Origin: an uncultured Gemmiger sp.
GTDB lineage: Bacteria > Bacillota > Clostridia > Oscillospirales > Ruminococcaceae
Direction: 5' to 3'
Assembly: GCA_949295035.1 (NCBI GenBank)
Contig: CASFJO010000023.1
Coordinates: forward strand, 1 to 48,064
DNA length: 48,064 bases
In this document: positions 13,806-21,540 of the stretch, in pieces
Position numbering within the stretch: position 1 is the stretch's first letter
Layout of the letters: the number at the start of each line of letters is the position of its first letter
The notes under the pieces: generated by a model
Told to the model about the DNA's origin: nothing
Seen by the model: the letters and a program-made list of their open reading frames with translations, nothing else
Databases searched by the model: none
Translations under genes and position numbers: made by a program

Positions 13806-13866
13806 CCTCGTGATACAATAAAACGGGCAGAGACCCTGGTCCCTGCCGCTGGAAAGGTGGTATAGT

Positions 13867-14574
13867 ATGATCGACCGGGACCGTCTGGCGGCCAAGTGCG
13901 CCGCACGGGACATTCTTCTCACCCCCGCCTGCCTGGAACAGCTGGATGTCTACGCCCAGATGCTGGTGGACTACAACGCCCACGTGAACCTGACCGCCAT
14001 CACCGATCCGGAGGGCATCGAGGACAAGCACTTTCTCGACAGCCTGCTCTTTGCCTGCCAGCCGGAGGTGGCCGGCAGCCTGGTGGACGTGGGCACCGGG
14101 GCGGGGTTTCCCGGCCTGGTGGCCCGCATCTACAAACCTGACCTGGATGTGACCCTCATGGAACCCACCGGCAAGCGGGTGGAGTTTTTGCGCCAGGTCT
14201 GCGAGCGGCTGGGCTTTGCCGACGTGAAGCTGGTCAAGGAGCGGGCCGAGGAGGCCGCCCGCAAGCAGTGGCGGGAGCAGTTCGACCTGGCCTGCGCCCG
14301 GGCGGTGAGCGCCCTGCCCCAGCTGGCCGAGTTCTGCCTGCCGCTGGTGAAGGTGGGCGGACGGTTCATCGCCCTCAAGGGAGCTTCCGCGGAGGAGGAG
14401 CTGGCCGCCGCCGCCGGTGCCATCCGCAAGCTGGGCGGGCGCAGGGAGGAGTTGCGCCGGCTGCGGCTGCCCGCCGGGGACGAACGGGCCCTGGTGATCT
14501 GTGAAAAAATATCGCAGACTCCGCCCGCATACCCGCGAAACGGCGGGAAAATCGCCAAATCCCCGCTGAAATGA
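13867..14574 (+). CDS. rsmG: 16S rRNA (guanine527-N7)-methyltransferase RsmG
   Basis: A 235-residue SAM-dependent methyltransferase that modifies G527 of 16S rRNA. The family phrases NLTAITDPEGIEDKHFLDSL, the SAM-binding VDVGTGAGFPGLVARIYKPD, TLMEPTGKRVEFL and ARAVSALPQLAEFCLPL are all present. The start ATG 13867 follows GGAAAGGTGG. It sits immediately upstream of noc, as in Bacillus. Confidence 0.95.
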   Translation: MIDRDRLAAKCAARDILLTPACLEQLDVYAQMLVDYNAHVNLTAITDPEGIEDKHFLDSLLFACQPEVAGSLVDVGTGAGFPGLVARIYKPDLDVTLMEPTGKRVEFLRQVCERLGFADVKLVKERAEEAARKQWREQFDLACARAVSALPQLAEFCLPLVKVGGRFIALKGASAEEELAAAAGAIRKLGGRREELRRLRLPAGDERALVICEKISQTPPAYPRNGGKIAKSPLK

Positions 14575-14677
14575 GCCCTCCGGCGCGAAACCGGGGGATG
14601 GAAAATACTGGAAAATAAACCGGTTCTGTGGTACGCTGAAGCCAGAAGAAAGGCAGGCGCGGGCACGGAGCCGGTTT

Positions 14678-14707
14678 TTTGTATGAAAAAAGGATTTTCC
14701 ATACAAA
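14678..14707. promoter_or_regulatory. Inverted repeat upstream of noc
   Basis: TTTGTATG (14678-14685) and CATACAAA (14700-14707) form perfect 8-bp arms around a 14-bp A/T-rich centre that can extend the stem. It lies in the 204-bp gap between rsmG and noc and could be an operator or a leader hairpin. Confidence 0.4.
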
Positions 14708-14778
14708 TGGTCAGGCCGCCCCCGTCTGCGATGGGACAAGCAGGGAAGGGCAAAAGGCCCCGGAAGGAGGAAAGCGAT

Positions 14779-15594
14779 ATGGGATGGAAAGGCGCGAAGG
14801 TCTGCGGCAAGGTGTGGCAGCTGCCGGTAGAGCAGATAGAACCGTCGCCCTATCAGGCGCGGCGGGAATTTGACGAGCAGGAGATCGCCCGTTTGAGTTT
14901 GAGCATTCTGCAGAACGGATTGCTTCAACCGGTAACGGTGCGTCGCACCGGCAAGGATCGGTATGAACTGGTGGCGGGGGAGAGACGGCTGCGGGCTTGC
15001 AAAATGGCGGGAATGACCACGGTGCCGGCTATCGTATGCGATTACGGTGACGATCAGACCGCCGCGCTGGGGTTGCTGGAGAACATCCAGCGGCAAAATC
15101 TCAATCCTTTTGAGCAGGCCCGCGGCATCCGGGAGGTGATCGACCGGTGGGGCTGCACCCAGGAGCAGGCGGCCAAACGGCTGGGTCTGGCCCAGCCCAC
15201 CCTGAACAACAAACTGCGGCTGCTGCAGCTGACTGAGGAACAGCAGCAGTTTTGTCTGGCGGCGGGGCTGACCGAGCGGCACGCCCGGGCGGCGCTGCGG
15301 CTGCCCCCGGAAAGACGCAGCGCCGCGCTGGAGCACATTGCCCGGCAGGGAATGAACGCCCGGCAGGCGGACGCCTACATACAGTCTCTGCTGGACGCGG
15401 CCGAAAAGCACCGTCCCCGGGTGATGGTGCGGGATGTGCGGTTGTTCGTCAACACCATCAACCGGGCGGTGCGCCTGATGGTGGACGCGGGGGTGCCGGC
15501 CCGCTGCCAGCGCACCGAGGACGAGGAGTGCATTGAATATCGGGTGCGCATTCCCATGACGGCGGCCTGCCGGGGGGATTCCGCGAAAAAATGA
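14779..15594 (+). CDS. noc: ParB/Noc-family nucleoid occlusion protein
   Basis: A 271-residue ParB-family protein. The ParB N-terminal domain is seen in EQIEPSPYQARREFDEQE, VTVRRTGKDRYELVAGERR and the CTP-binding-type ENIQRQNLNPFEQARG; the HTH is TQEQAAKRLGLAQPTLNNKL. The position after rsmG and before parA-parB is that of Bacillus noc, which binds its own palindromes and blocks division over the nucleoid. A second true ParB follows at 16807, which favours Noc for this one. ATG 14779 has AGGAGG upstream; the frame is open further 5' without a ribosome site. It could be a second ParB rather than Noc. Confidence 0.8.
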   Translation: MGWKGAKVCGKVWQLPVEQIEPSPYQARREFDEQEIARLSLSILQNGLLQPVTVRRTGKDRYELVAGERRLRACKMAGMTTVPAIVCDYGDDQTAALGLLENIQRQNLNPFEQARGIREVIDRWGCTQEQAAKRLGLAQPTLNNKLRLLQLTEEQQQFCLAAGLTERHARAALRLPPERRSAALEHIARQGMNARQADAYIQSLLDAAEKHRPRVMVRDVRLFVNTINRAVRLMVDAGVPARCQRTEDEECIEYRVRIPMTAACRGDSAKK

Positions 15595-15818
15595 GGCCGG
15601 TAGAGGGACTGGTACTTTTTTAGAAGAGGACCAGAGAGGTTTTCCTCTCTGCAAAAAAGCCGAGAACGCCGGAGAGAAATTGTCCGGCGTGCGCCGGTCA
15701 AAGAGCGGCGCAGGGTACAAAAACAGAACGGCCGGTTTTCGGCCGCGGCGCTCCGGCTTCCTGGATATGACCGCAAGGCCCGACGGGTTCTTCCGCCGGG
15801 CCTTGTGCTTTGTAAAAC
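15595..15818. other. noc 3' region with hairpins
   Basis: No gene is seen. Three inverted repeats occur: AGAGAGG/CCTCTCT (15633-15650), ACGCCGGA/TCCGGCGT (15666-15690) and AAGGCCCG/CGGGCCTT (15775-15804). The last is the best candidate for the noc terminator, although its T-tract is poor (gtgctttg). Confidence 0.5.
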
Positions 15819-15834
15819 TGTTCCACGTGGAACA
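15819..15834. promoter_or_regulatory. parS site 1
   Basis: Perfect 16-bp palindrome TGTTCCACGTGGAACA, matching the bacterial parS consensus bound by ParB/Spo0J. First of three copies within 98 bp. Confidence 0.95.
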
Positions 15835-15861
15835 TTGAAAATCTGGCGCCCGGGGCTTGCG

Positions 15862-15877
15862 TGTTCCACGTGGAACA
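15862..15877. promoter_or_regulatory. parS site 2
   Basis: Identical copy of TGTTCCACGTGGAACA, 43 bp from site 1 (start to start). Confidence 0.95.
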
Positions 15878-15900
15878 TTTCCGGGCGGCCGTTCACTGCT

Positions 15901-15916
15901 TGTTCCACGTGGAACA
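15901..15916. promoter_or_regulatory. parS site 3
   Basis: Third identical copy, 39 bp from site 2 and 45 bp upstream of the parA promoter, so ParB loading here could also influence parAB transcription. Confidence 0.95.
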
Positions 15917-15940
15917 TTTGCGGCAAAATCACGCCGACGG

Positions 15941-15969
15941 TTTTCTTTCCCCCGAAAGTATGCTATAAT
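15941..15969 (+). promoter_or_regulatory. Promoter for parA-parB
   Basis: Extended -10 TGcTATAAT (15961-15969) with a weak -35 TTTTCT (15941-15946) at 17-bp spacing; start codon about 60 bp downstream. Confidence 0.6.
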
Positions 15970-16031
15970 AGTGCTTGCACCGAAAAAATCGGGCCGAAAG
16001 ATGAATCAAATCCGTGCGGGAGGCTGAAACA

Positions 16032-16793
16032 GTGGGCAAGGTAGTGGCAATCGCAAATCAGAAGGGCGGCGTGGGCAAGACCACCACCGCCGTCAATCTG
16101 GCCGCCTGCGTGGCCGAAGCGGGCAAAAAGGTGCTGCTGGTGGACATGGACCCCCAGGGGAACACATCCAGCGGCTACGGTGTGGCCAAGCGCGGGGTGG
16201 AGAACAGCGTTTACGACCTGCTGATCGGCGAGGAGACGGCTGAAGCCTGCATCCTGCACACCCAATACGGGGTGGATCTCATCCCTTCCAACACCCAGCT
16301 GGCCGGCGCCAGCATCGAACTGGTGAGCCTGCCCCGGCGGGAGAGCCGCCTGCGGGAGGGCCTGGCCCCGGTGGCCGGCCAATACGATTTTGTGTTTATC
16401 GACTGCCCGCCCAACCTGGACCTGCTCACCCTGAACGCCCTGTGTGCCTGCGATACGGTGCTGATCCCCATCCAGTGCGAATTTTACGCGCTGGAAGGTC
16501 TGAGCGAGCTGATGGCGACCCTGAAAAACGTCCGCAAAAAGTACAACAGCTACCTGGACGTGGAGGGCGTGGTCTTTACCATGTACGCCGGGCGGCTGAA
16601 TCTGACCCTTCAGGTGGTGGAACAGGTGAAAAAGTACTTTGGAAACAAGGTCTATAAGACCACCGTTCCCCGCAATGTACGGCTTTCCGAGGCGCCCAGC
16701 TACGGGATGCCGGTGAACCAGTACGACCCGGGATGCACCGGCACCGCCGCCTACCGGGAGATGGCCGCCGAATTTTTAAAAAACAACCGATGA
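16032..16793 (+). CDS. parA: Chromosome partitioning ATPase ParA/Soj
   Basis: A 253-residue deviant-Walker ATPase that moves ParB-parS complexes over the nucleoid and, in Bacillus, modulates DnaA. The N-terminal KGGVGKTTTAVNLAA is the deviant Walker A, followed by VDMDPQGNTSSGYG and FIDCPPNLDLLTLNAL. The start is taken as GTG 16032, eight bases after GGGAGG; a GTG at 16014 is in frame but precedes that site. The next gene parB starts 13 bp after the stop, so they form an operon downstream of the parS cluster. Confidence 0.95.
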   Translation: MGKVVAIANQKGGVGKTTTAVNLAACVAEAGKKVLLVDMDPQGNTSSGYGVAKRGVENSVYDLLIGEETAEACILHTQYGVDLIPSNTQLAGASIELVSLPRRESRLREGLAPVAGQYDFVFIDCPPNLDLLTLNALCACDTVLIPIQCEFYALEGLSELMATLKNVRKKYNSYLDVEGVVFTMYAGRLNLTLQVVEQVKKYFGNKVYKTTVPRNVRLSEAPSYGMPVNQYDPGCTGTAAYREMAAEFLKNNR

Positions 16794-16806
16794 AAGGGGA
16801 GAGGGT

Positions 16807-17688
16807 ATGGCGACAAAACGAAAAAGCGGCCTGGGCCGCGGGCTGGACAGCCTGTTTGAGGACGCGACCGGTCTTGTGACCAGCGATTCCGATCAGATAC
16901 AGACCCTGCCCTTGCGGGAGATCGAGCCTGACCGGGATCAGCCCCGCAAGGTGTTTGAAGAAAATTCCCTGGCCCAGCTGGCCGAGAGCATTGCCCAGCA
17001 CGGGCTGCTGCAGCCCATCGCGGTGCGCTCCAACCCGGCGGGGGGCTACAAGATCATCGCCGGCGAACGCCGCTGGCGCGCCGCCCGGATGGCCGGTCTG
17101 ACCGAAGTGCCGGTGGTGGTGCGGGAGGTCACCGACCAGCAGGCCATGGAACTGGCCCTGATCGAGAACCTCCAGCGGGAGGACCTGGACCCGGTGGAGG
17201 AGGCCATGGGGTACCGGCAGCTGATGGACCGGTGCGGCCTGACCCAGGAGGAAGTGGCCAAAAAGCTGGCCAAGAGCCGAAGCGGCATCGCCAACAGCCT
17301 GCGTCTGCTGGCCCTGCCCGCCCCGGTGCTGGACCTGCTGCGGCAGGACGCCCTGACCGCCGGCCACGCCAAGGCCATTCTGGGGCTGCCGAGTGAGGAA
17401 TTGCAGTGCCAGGCGGCCAGCCAGGTGGTGGCCCAGCAGCTGAATGTGCGCCAGACCGAGGCCCTCTGCCGCCGTCTGGCCCGTCCGCCGGCGGAAAAAC
17501 CGGCGGTGCTGCGGCCCGCCCTGCCCACCGAGGTGGAGGTGAGCCTGCGGGAGGTGCTGGGCAACGAGGTCAAGGTGGACTACAAGGACGGAAAGGGCTC
17601 TCTGACCCTGCATTTTTACTCCGACGACCAGCTGCGGGCCTTTGCCAATCTGCTGGGACAGTACAACAAGGAACAGCCCAACGGCTGA
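16807..17688 (+). CDS. parB: Chromosome partitioning protein ParB/Spo0J
   Basis: A 293-residue ParB. The N-terminal GLGRGLDSLFED is the typical ParA-interacting segment; then LPLREIEPDRDQPRKVFEE, GYKIIAGERRWRAARMAGL and the CTP-binding ENLQREDLDPVEEAMGYRQL box, and the HTH TQEEVAKKLAKSRSGIANSL. The C-terminal KVDYKDGKGSLTLHFYSDDQ is the dimerisation region. The three upstream palindromes are its expected targets. Ribosome site AAAGGGGAGAGGG. Confidence 0.96.
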   Translation: MATKRKSGLGRGLDSLFEDATGLVTSDSDQIQTLPLREIEPDRDQPRKVFEENSLAQLAESIAQHGLLQPIAVRSNPAGGYKIIAGERRWRAARMAGLTEVPVVVREVTDQQAMELALIENLQREDLDPVEEAMGYRQLMDRCGLTQEEVAKKLAKSRSGIANSLRLLALPAPVLDLLRQDALTAGHAKAILGLPSEELQCQAASQVVAQQLNVRQTEALCRRLARPPAEKPAVLRPALPTEVEVSLREVLGNEVKVDYKDGKGSLTLHFYSDDQLRAFANLLGQYNKEQPNG

Positions 17689-17717
17689 CAAACACAACAA
17701 AAAGGGGATAGAAAACC

Positions 17718-19007
17718 ATGCTGGATATTCGATTTGTCCGGGAGAACCCGGAACTGGTCAAGGAAAACATCCGCAAGAAGTTCCAGGAGGCCAAGCTGCC
17801 GCTGGTGGACCAGGTGATCGCGCTGGACGCCGAGAACCGGGCCGCCATGACCGAGGCCAACACCCTGCGGGGGAACCGGAACACCCTGTCCAAGCAGATC
17901 GGCGCGCTGATGGGCCAGGGCAAAAAGGAGGAGGCCGAGGCTGTCAAGGCGCAGGTGGCCGCCCAGGCAGACCGGCTGAAGGAACTGGAGGCCCGGGAGG
18001 CCGAACTGGAGGAGCAGATCCGCACCATCATGCTCACCATCCCGAATATGATCGACCCCAGCGTGCCCATCGGCCCGGACGACAGCTGCAACGTGGAGGT
18101 GCAGCGGTTCGGGGGGGCGAAGGCGCCGGAATTTGAGATCCCCTACCACACCGAGATCATGGAGCGGTTCGACGGCATCGACCTGGACAGCGCCCGCCGG
18201 GTGGCCGGCAACGGGTTCTATTATCTGATGGGGGACATCGCCCGGCTGCACTCGGCGGTACTGAGCTACGCCCGGGACTTTATGATCGACAAGGGCTTCA
18301 CCTATGTGATCCCGCCCTTTATGATGCACGGCGCGGTGGTGCAGGGGGTCATGAGCTTCCCCGAGATGGACGCCATGATGTACAAGATCGAGGGTGAGGA
18401 CCTGTACCTGATCGGCACCAGCGAGCATACCATGATCGGCCGGTTCGTGGATCAGATCATCCCCGAGGCCAAGCTGCCCCAGACCCTGACCAGCTACAGC
18501 CCCTGTTTCCGCAAGGAAAAGGGCGCCCACGGCCTGGAGGAGCGGGGCGTCTACCGCATCCACCAATTCGAGAAGCAGGAGATGATCGTGGTCTGCAAGC
18601 CCGAGGAGTCGATGGACTGGTACGACAAGCTGTGGCACAACAGCGTGGAGCTGTTCCGCAGCCTGGATATTCCGGTGCGCCAGCTGGAGTGCTGCTCCGG
18701 CGATCTGGCCGACCTGAAGGTCAAGAGCTGCGACATCGAGGCCTGGAGCCCCCGGCAGCAGAAGTATTTTGAGGTGTGCAGCTGCTCCAATCTGGGCGAC
18801 GCCCAGGCTCGCCGGCTGAAGATCCGCGTCAAGGGCGAGGACGGCCGCAACTACCTGCCCCACACCCTCAACAACACCTGTGTGGCCCCGCCCCGGATGC
18901 TGATCGCCTTTTTGGAGAACAACCTCCAGGCCGACGGCACCGTGCTCATCCCCGAAGTGCTGCGCCCCTACATGGGCGGCAAGGACAAGCTGGTGCCCAA
19001 GCACTAA
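17718..19007 (+). CDS. serS: Seryl-tRNA synthetase
   Basis: A 429-residue class II synthetase charging tRNA-Ser. The N-terminal ~110 residues form the charged coiled-coil arm that grips the long variable arm of tRNA-Ser. Motif 2 is seen in SPCFRKEKGAHGLEERGVYR and motif 3 in NNTCVAPPRMLIAFLENN. It begins 29 bp after parB with an AAGGGGATAG ribosome site, so it may be partly cotranscribed with the partition genes. Confidence 0.97.
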   Translation: MLDIRFVRENPELVKENIRKKFQEAKLPLVDQVIALDAENRAAMTEANTLRGNRNTLSKQIGALMGQGKKEEAEAVKAQVAAQADRLKELEAREAELEEQIRTIMLTIPNMIDPSVPIGPDDSCNVEVQRFGGAKAPEFEIPYHTEIMERFDGIDLDSARRVAGNGFYYLMGDIARLHSAVLSYARDFMIDKGFTYVIPPFMMHGAVVQGVMSFPEMDAMMYKIEGEDLYLIGTSEHTMIGRFVDQIIPEAKLPQTLTSYSPCFRKEKGAHGLEERGVYRIHQFEKQEMIVVCKPEESMDWYDKLWHNSVELFRSLDIPVRQLECCSGDLADLKVKSCDIEAWSPRQQKYFEVCSCSNLGDAQARRLKIRVKGEDGRNYLPHTLNNTCVAPPRMLIAFLENNLQADGTVLIPEVLRPYMGGKDKLVPKH

Positions 19008-19064
19008 GAAATACCAAAAATTACCAATTCAGCCGATCCGGGGTCGCGGACCCCGGACCCCTTT

Positions 19065-19098
19065 CGCGGGCCGGAAATTTCCGGCCCGCGGTTTTTTT
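19065..19098 (+). terminator. Terminator downstream of serS
   Basis: Perfect 26-bp inverted repeat (19065-19090, arms beginning CGCGGGCCGGAAA) followed by gttttttt. A second small hairpin, CCGGGGTC gcg GACCCCGG, lies just upstream at 19038-19056. Confidence 0.9.
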
Positions 19099-19184
19099 GC
19101 AAAAAAGGGGAGATACTAGCCGGGTAAGGAAGGGCGCGAAGCCCGGAAAAGGGCGGATATCCGGCAAAAAATCGGAAAAAACCC

Positions 19185-19214
19185 TTGACAAACGCCCTGC
19201 TTGTCCCGTATAAT
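19185..19214 (+). promoter_or_regulatory. Promoter for the tRNA-Met/tRNA-Glu unit
   Basis: TTGACA (19185-19190), 18-bp spacer, TATAAT (19209-19214): the best consensus promoter in the window, 34 bp before tRNA-Met. Confidence 0.85.
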
Positions 19215-19248
19215 AATAAGGCGCTCTTGGCGCGGCAATTTGATATGT

Positions 19249-19325
19249 GGCGGTATAGCTCAGTTGGCTAGAGCATTCGGTTCATACCCGAAGTGTCACC
19301 GGTTCGAATCCAGTTACCGCTACCA
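19249..19325 (+). tRNA. tRNA-Met (CAU), elongator type
   Basis: A 77-nt cloverleaf: acceptor GGCGGTA/TACCGCT, anticodon stem TTCGG/CCGAA around loop TTCATAC (anticodon CAU), T-loop TTCGAAT and encoded CCA. It lacks the three G-C pairs in the anticodon stem typical of initiators, so elongator Met is preferred; a lysidine-modified tRNA-Ile with CAU anticodon cannot be excluded. Confidence 0.88.
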
Positions 19326-19327
19326 TT

Positions 19328-19408
19328 TACAGGGTTTCGCTAAAACACTCGGGGGGTAGCCCGCAACAGTGGGTGAAAAAGAGCTTGCTGTTTTAGCAAA
19401 ACCCTGTA
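19328..19408. repeat. Long inverted repeat between two tRNA genes
   Basis: TACAGGGTTTCGCTAAAACA (19328-19347) pairs with TGTTTTAGCAAAACCCTGTA (19389-19408), 19 of 20 positions, around a 41-nt spacer. It fills almost the whole gap between the tRNA-Met and tRNA-Glu ends, so the precursor RNA would carry a long stem between the two tRNAs. Confidence 0.85.
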
Positions 19409-19413
19409 GCTTT

Positions 19414-19488
19414 GGCCCGTTGGTCAAGCGGTCAAGACATCGCCCTTTCACGGCGGTAACCCGGGTTCGATTCCCGGACGGGTCACCA
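19414..19488 (+). tRNA. tRNA-Glu (UUC)
   Basis: A 75-nt cloverleaf with acceptor GGCCCGT/ACGGGTC, anticodon loop containing TTC, T-arm CCGGG TTCGATT CCCGG and encoded CCA. Cotranscribed with tRNA-Met from the promoter at 19185. Confidence 0.93.
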
Positions 19489-19492
19489 AACA

Positions 19493-19543
19493 AAACAAAT
19501 CCGAACCTTGCGCCGGTGGGCGAGGGGTTCGGATTTGTTTTTT
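19493..19543 (+). terminator. Terminator of the tRNA unit
   Basis: AAACAAATCCGAACC (from 19493) pairs with GGTTCGGATTTGTTT (19526-19540), followed by T residues. It also separates this unit from the convergent PH-domain genes. Confidence 0.85.
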
Positions 19544-19565
19544 GTCCGTTTGCGGGAACAAAAGA

Positions 19566-20957
19566 TCATTCGTCCAGTGGAAGATGGGCGGCCCGGTACC
19601 GGTTGACGCTGCGCACCCGCATCCGGCTGCCGCAAGGCAGGCAGACGGTCAGGTTGCACCGGCCCACCGCCTGGGCGAAGGGGGAGGCGAACAGCGTCAG
19701 GTTCACATCCGGCGTAAACACGCAGACCCAGTGCCGGGTAAAGGCCCGGCTGTACTGCACCGTCAGCACCCGGCCCGGGGTGCGGGCCGCGCCCTCCAGC
19801 CGATAACCTTCCGCCGCGACCAGCAGCGCCGCCGCGCTCAAAAGGCAGGGGATGGCCAGAAGGCCGGTCACCGCCGGCAGCTGCCACACCGACACCCCGG
19901 TCACCGCCAGGCTGAAGGCCAGGCACAGGCCGCTTTTCCAGAAAAACACCGGCGCGGAACGGCCGATCCGGTTTTCGCTGGCGCCGCTTGGCGGCACAAA
20001 ACCCGGCATCAGCGCGCCCAGCAGGTCGGTCTGCCCCTTTTTGTACACCAGCACCGGCACGTCGCTGGCATGGTAGGCGCCGGCGGTCAGGTAGACCGGG
20101 TACCGGCGCAGCAGCCGGGCCACCGGGGTCACCCGCAGATAGCAGGCGCTCACCGCCGAGGCCAGGATCCGCCGCTCGGTGTGCAGAAGAAAGCCCCCGT
20201 GGCACAGGATCACCCCGCCGCTGCAGGCCACCGAGAATCCCACCGTGCGCAGCAAACTCACCGCCAGGCTGGCCCCCCACAAAACGAACGCCGCCGTGAA
20301 CAGCCAGGCCACGCCGGTGGGCACCACCTGCTCCACCAGCTGTTCCAGCCTTGTCAGGTTGTCCCGCAAAGGTAGGGTCACCGCCGCGCCCAGCAGTTCT
20401 TCGGTCTGGCGAAGGCTCACCATCAGCAAAAGCGCCGTGCTGATCAGATTGGCGCTGACCATCACGAAACTCAGCCGCTGCGCGCCCACCGGTTTGAAAA
20501 GCGGGGCTTTTCGGGGCGGGGGCAGCAGCGCGTCGGCCAGGGCCGCCGCGTCCCGCCGGGTCAGGTAGAGGGTCACGGTCTGGCGGGAACGGCAGCCGTA
20601 CAGGGTCACCCGGGCGGCGCCCAGCAGCTTCAAAAAGGGGTTGCGGGCGATCTCCACCACCGCCAGTTCGCTGCGCCGCAGCACCCGCGCCCGGTGCAGC
20701 ACCAACCCGCTGTGCATCTCCAGCCGGTCCGGATACTGGCGCCAGCCGGTGCGCCGCCACAAAAACAGCGAGACCGCTACCAGCGCCAGCAGGATCAGCG
20801 CCTCCTGCTGCAGCACTCCGTACAGGCTGGGCAGGTCCCAGCGCAGCAGCGCCTGCAGCAGCGGCACCAGGCAGAAGATCAGGCCGTTTTTCAGCAGATG
20901 CAGGGAATAGACGATGTGGAACCGGCCTTGCGCCGCCGGAGAGCGCGGGGCGGTCAC
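19566..20957 (-). CDS. PH-domain (YdbT-like) membrane protein
   Basis: A 463-residue membrane protein with several hydrophobic segment pairs, alternating with soluble stretches such as RTGWRQYPDRLEMHSGLVLHR and YRLEGAARTPGRVLTVQYSR. These resemble the repeated bacterial PH (YdbS/YdbT, bPH_2) fold, in which the domain follows a two-helix hairpin; here there seem to be three such repeats. The GTG start at 20957 overlaps the upstream gene's stop, a GTGA coupling. Family function is poorly known; in Bacillus ydbST is linked to envelope stress and antimicrobial resistance. Confidence 0.7.
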   Translation of the reverse strand: MTAPRSPAAQGRFHIVYSLHLLKNGLIFCLVPLLQALLRWDLPSLYGVLQQEALILLALVAVSLFLWRRTGWRQYPDRLEMHSGLVLHRARVLRRSELAVVEIARNPFLKLLGAARVTLYGCRSRQTVTLYLTRRDAAALADALLPPPRKAPLFKPVGAQRLSFVMVSANLISTALLLMVSLRQTEELLGAAVTLPLRDNLTRLEQLVEQVVPTGVAWLFTAAFVLWGASLAVSLLRTVGFSVACSGGVILCHGGFLLHTERRILASAVSACYLRVTPVARLLRRYPVYLTAGAYHASDVPVLVYKKGQTDLLGALMPGFVPPSGASENRIGRSAPVFFWKSGLCLAFSLAVTGVSVWQLPAVTGLLAIPCLLSAAALLVAAEGYRLEGAARTPGRVLTVQYSRAFTRHWVCVFTPDVNLTLFASPFAQAVGRCNLTVCLPCGSRMRVRSVNRYRAAHLPLDE

Positions 20958-21364
20958 GGGCGGCCTCCCGTCAGGGCAGATTCCAGCCGGCGGGCGTCGT
21001 CCGCGTCCAGGGCGGGCAGCAGCAGCGCGCCCGCCGGGCTGTGCACCACCACCAGGCTGGCGTGGAACCGGCGCAGCAGCGGCGTTTCCAGCCGGGTGAC
21101 CCCGCTGATGAACCGGGTGGGCATCCGGCGGGTGGTCTGAAACAGCACCCCCCGGCTGACCGAGAGTTCCCCGGCCCGCACCCGGCCCCGAAGGCTGCCC
21201 AGCCGGACGCGGCAGGTCAGCAGCGCCGCGCCGCACCAGCCCAGCACAAACACCGCGCCCGCCGCCAGGCTTTGCCAAAACACGAACGGGCTCAGCGCCA
21301 GGCCGGGGACGCACCACCAGAGCCCGAATACCAGCGCGGCGCCCGGGCTGCAGCGTATCTCCAT
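20954..21364 (-). CDS. PH-domain (YdbS-like) membrane protein
   Basis: A 136-residue protein with two N-terminal membrane helices (LVFGLWWCVPGLALSPFVFW and the next AGAVFVLGWCGAALL) and a C-terminal PH-like domain (ELSVSRGVLFQTTRRMPTRF, then LVVVHSPAGALLLPALDADD). It pairs with the longer downstream protein as YdbS does with YdbT. ATG 21364 has a GGGAGGT ribosome site; the frame is open farther upstream through the divergent promoter region, which is not expected to be translated. Confidence 0.72.
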   Translation of the reverse strand: MEIRCSPGAALVFGLWWCVPGLALSPFVFWQSLAAGAVFVLGWCGAALLTCRVRLGSLRGRVRAGELSVSRGVLFQTTRRMPTRFISGVTRLETPLLRRFHASLVVVHSPAGALLLPALDADDARRLESALTGGRP

Positions 21365-21404
21365 GGCGGGGACCTCCCTTCGATGCCAAGCGGCGTTTTC
21401 TATC

Positions 21405-21433
21405 AGTATACCGTATTTTTGCCGAAAGAACAA
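21405..21433 (-). promoter_or_regulatory. Promoter for the PH-domain gene pair
   Basis: On the minus strand TTGTTC (21433-21428), 17-bp spacer, TATACT (21410-21405), 41 bp before the first start codon. Divergent from the uppP promoter. Confidence 0.65.
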
Positions 21434-21457
21434 ATCGAAAGAGGGCGCGGCGGCCAC

Positions 21458-21486
21458 TTCTGTTTTGGGCGGCGGTGTGCTATAAT
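21458..21486 (+). promoter_or_regulatory. Promoter for uppP
   Basis: Extended -10 TGcTATAAT (21478-21486) with a weak -35 TTCTGT (21458-21463). Transcription would begin about 48 bp before uppP. Confidence 0.6.
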
Positions 21487-21540
21487 GTACCAGTACGAAA
21501 ACCAGACGCGGCCCCGGCCGCGGCAAACGGGAGGTTTTGC

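Noticed and set aside
15601-15660. Terminator at AGAGAGG/CCTCTCT
   Set aside because: The hairpin is followed by A rather than T on the plus strand, so it is not called as the noc terminator.
19249-19325. Initiator tRNA-Met
   Set aside because: The anticodon stem is TTCGG/CCGAA, lacking the three consecutive G-C pairs of initiator tRNAs.
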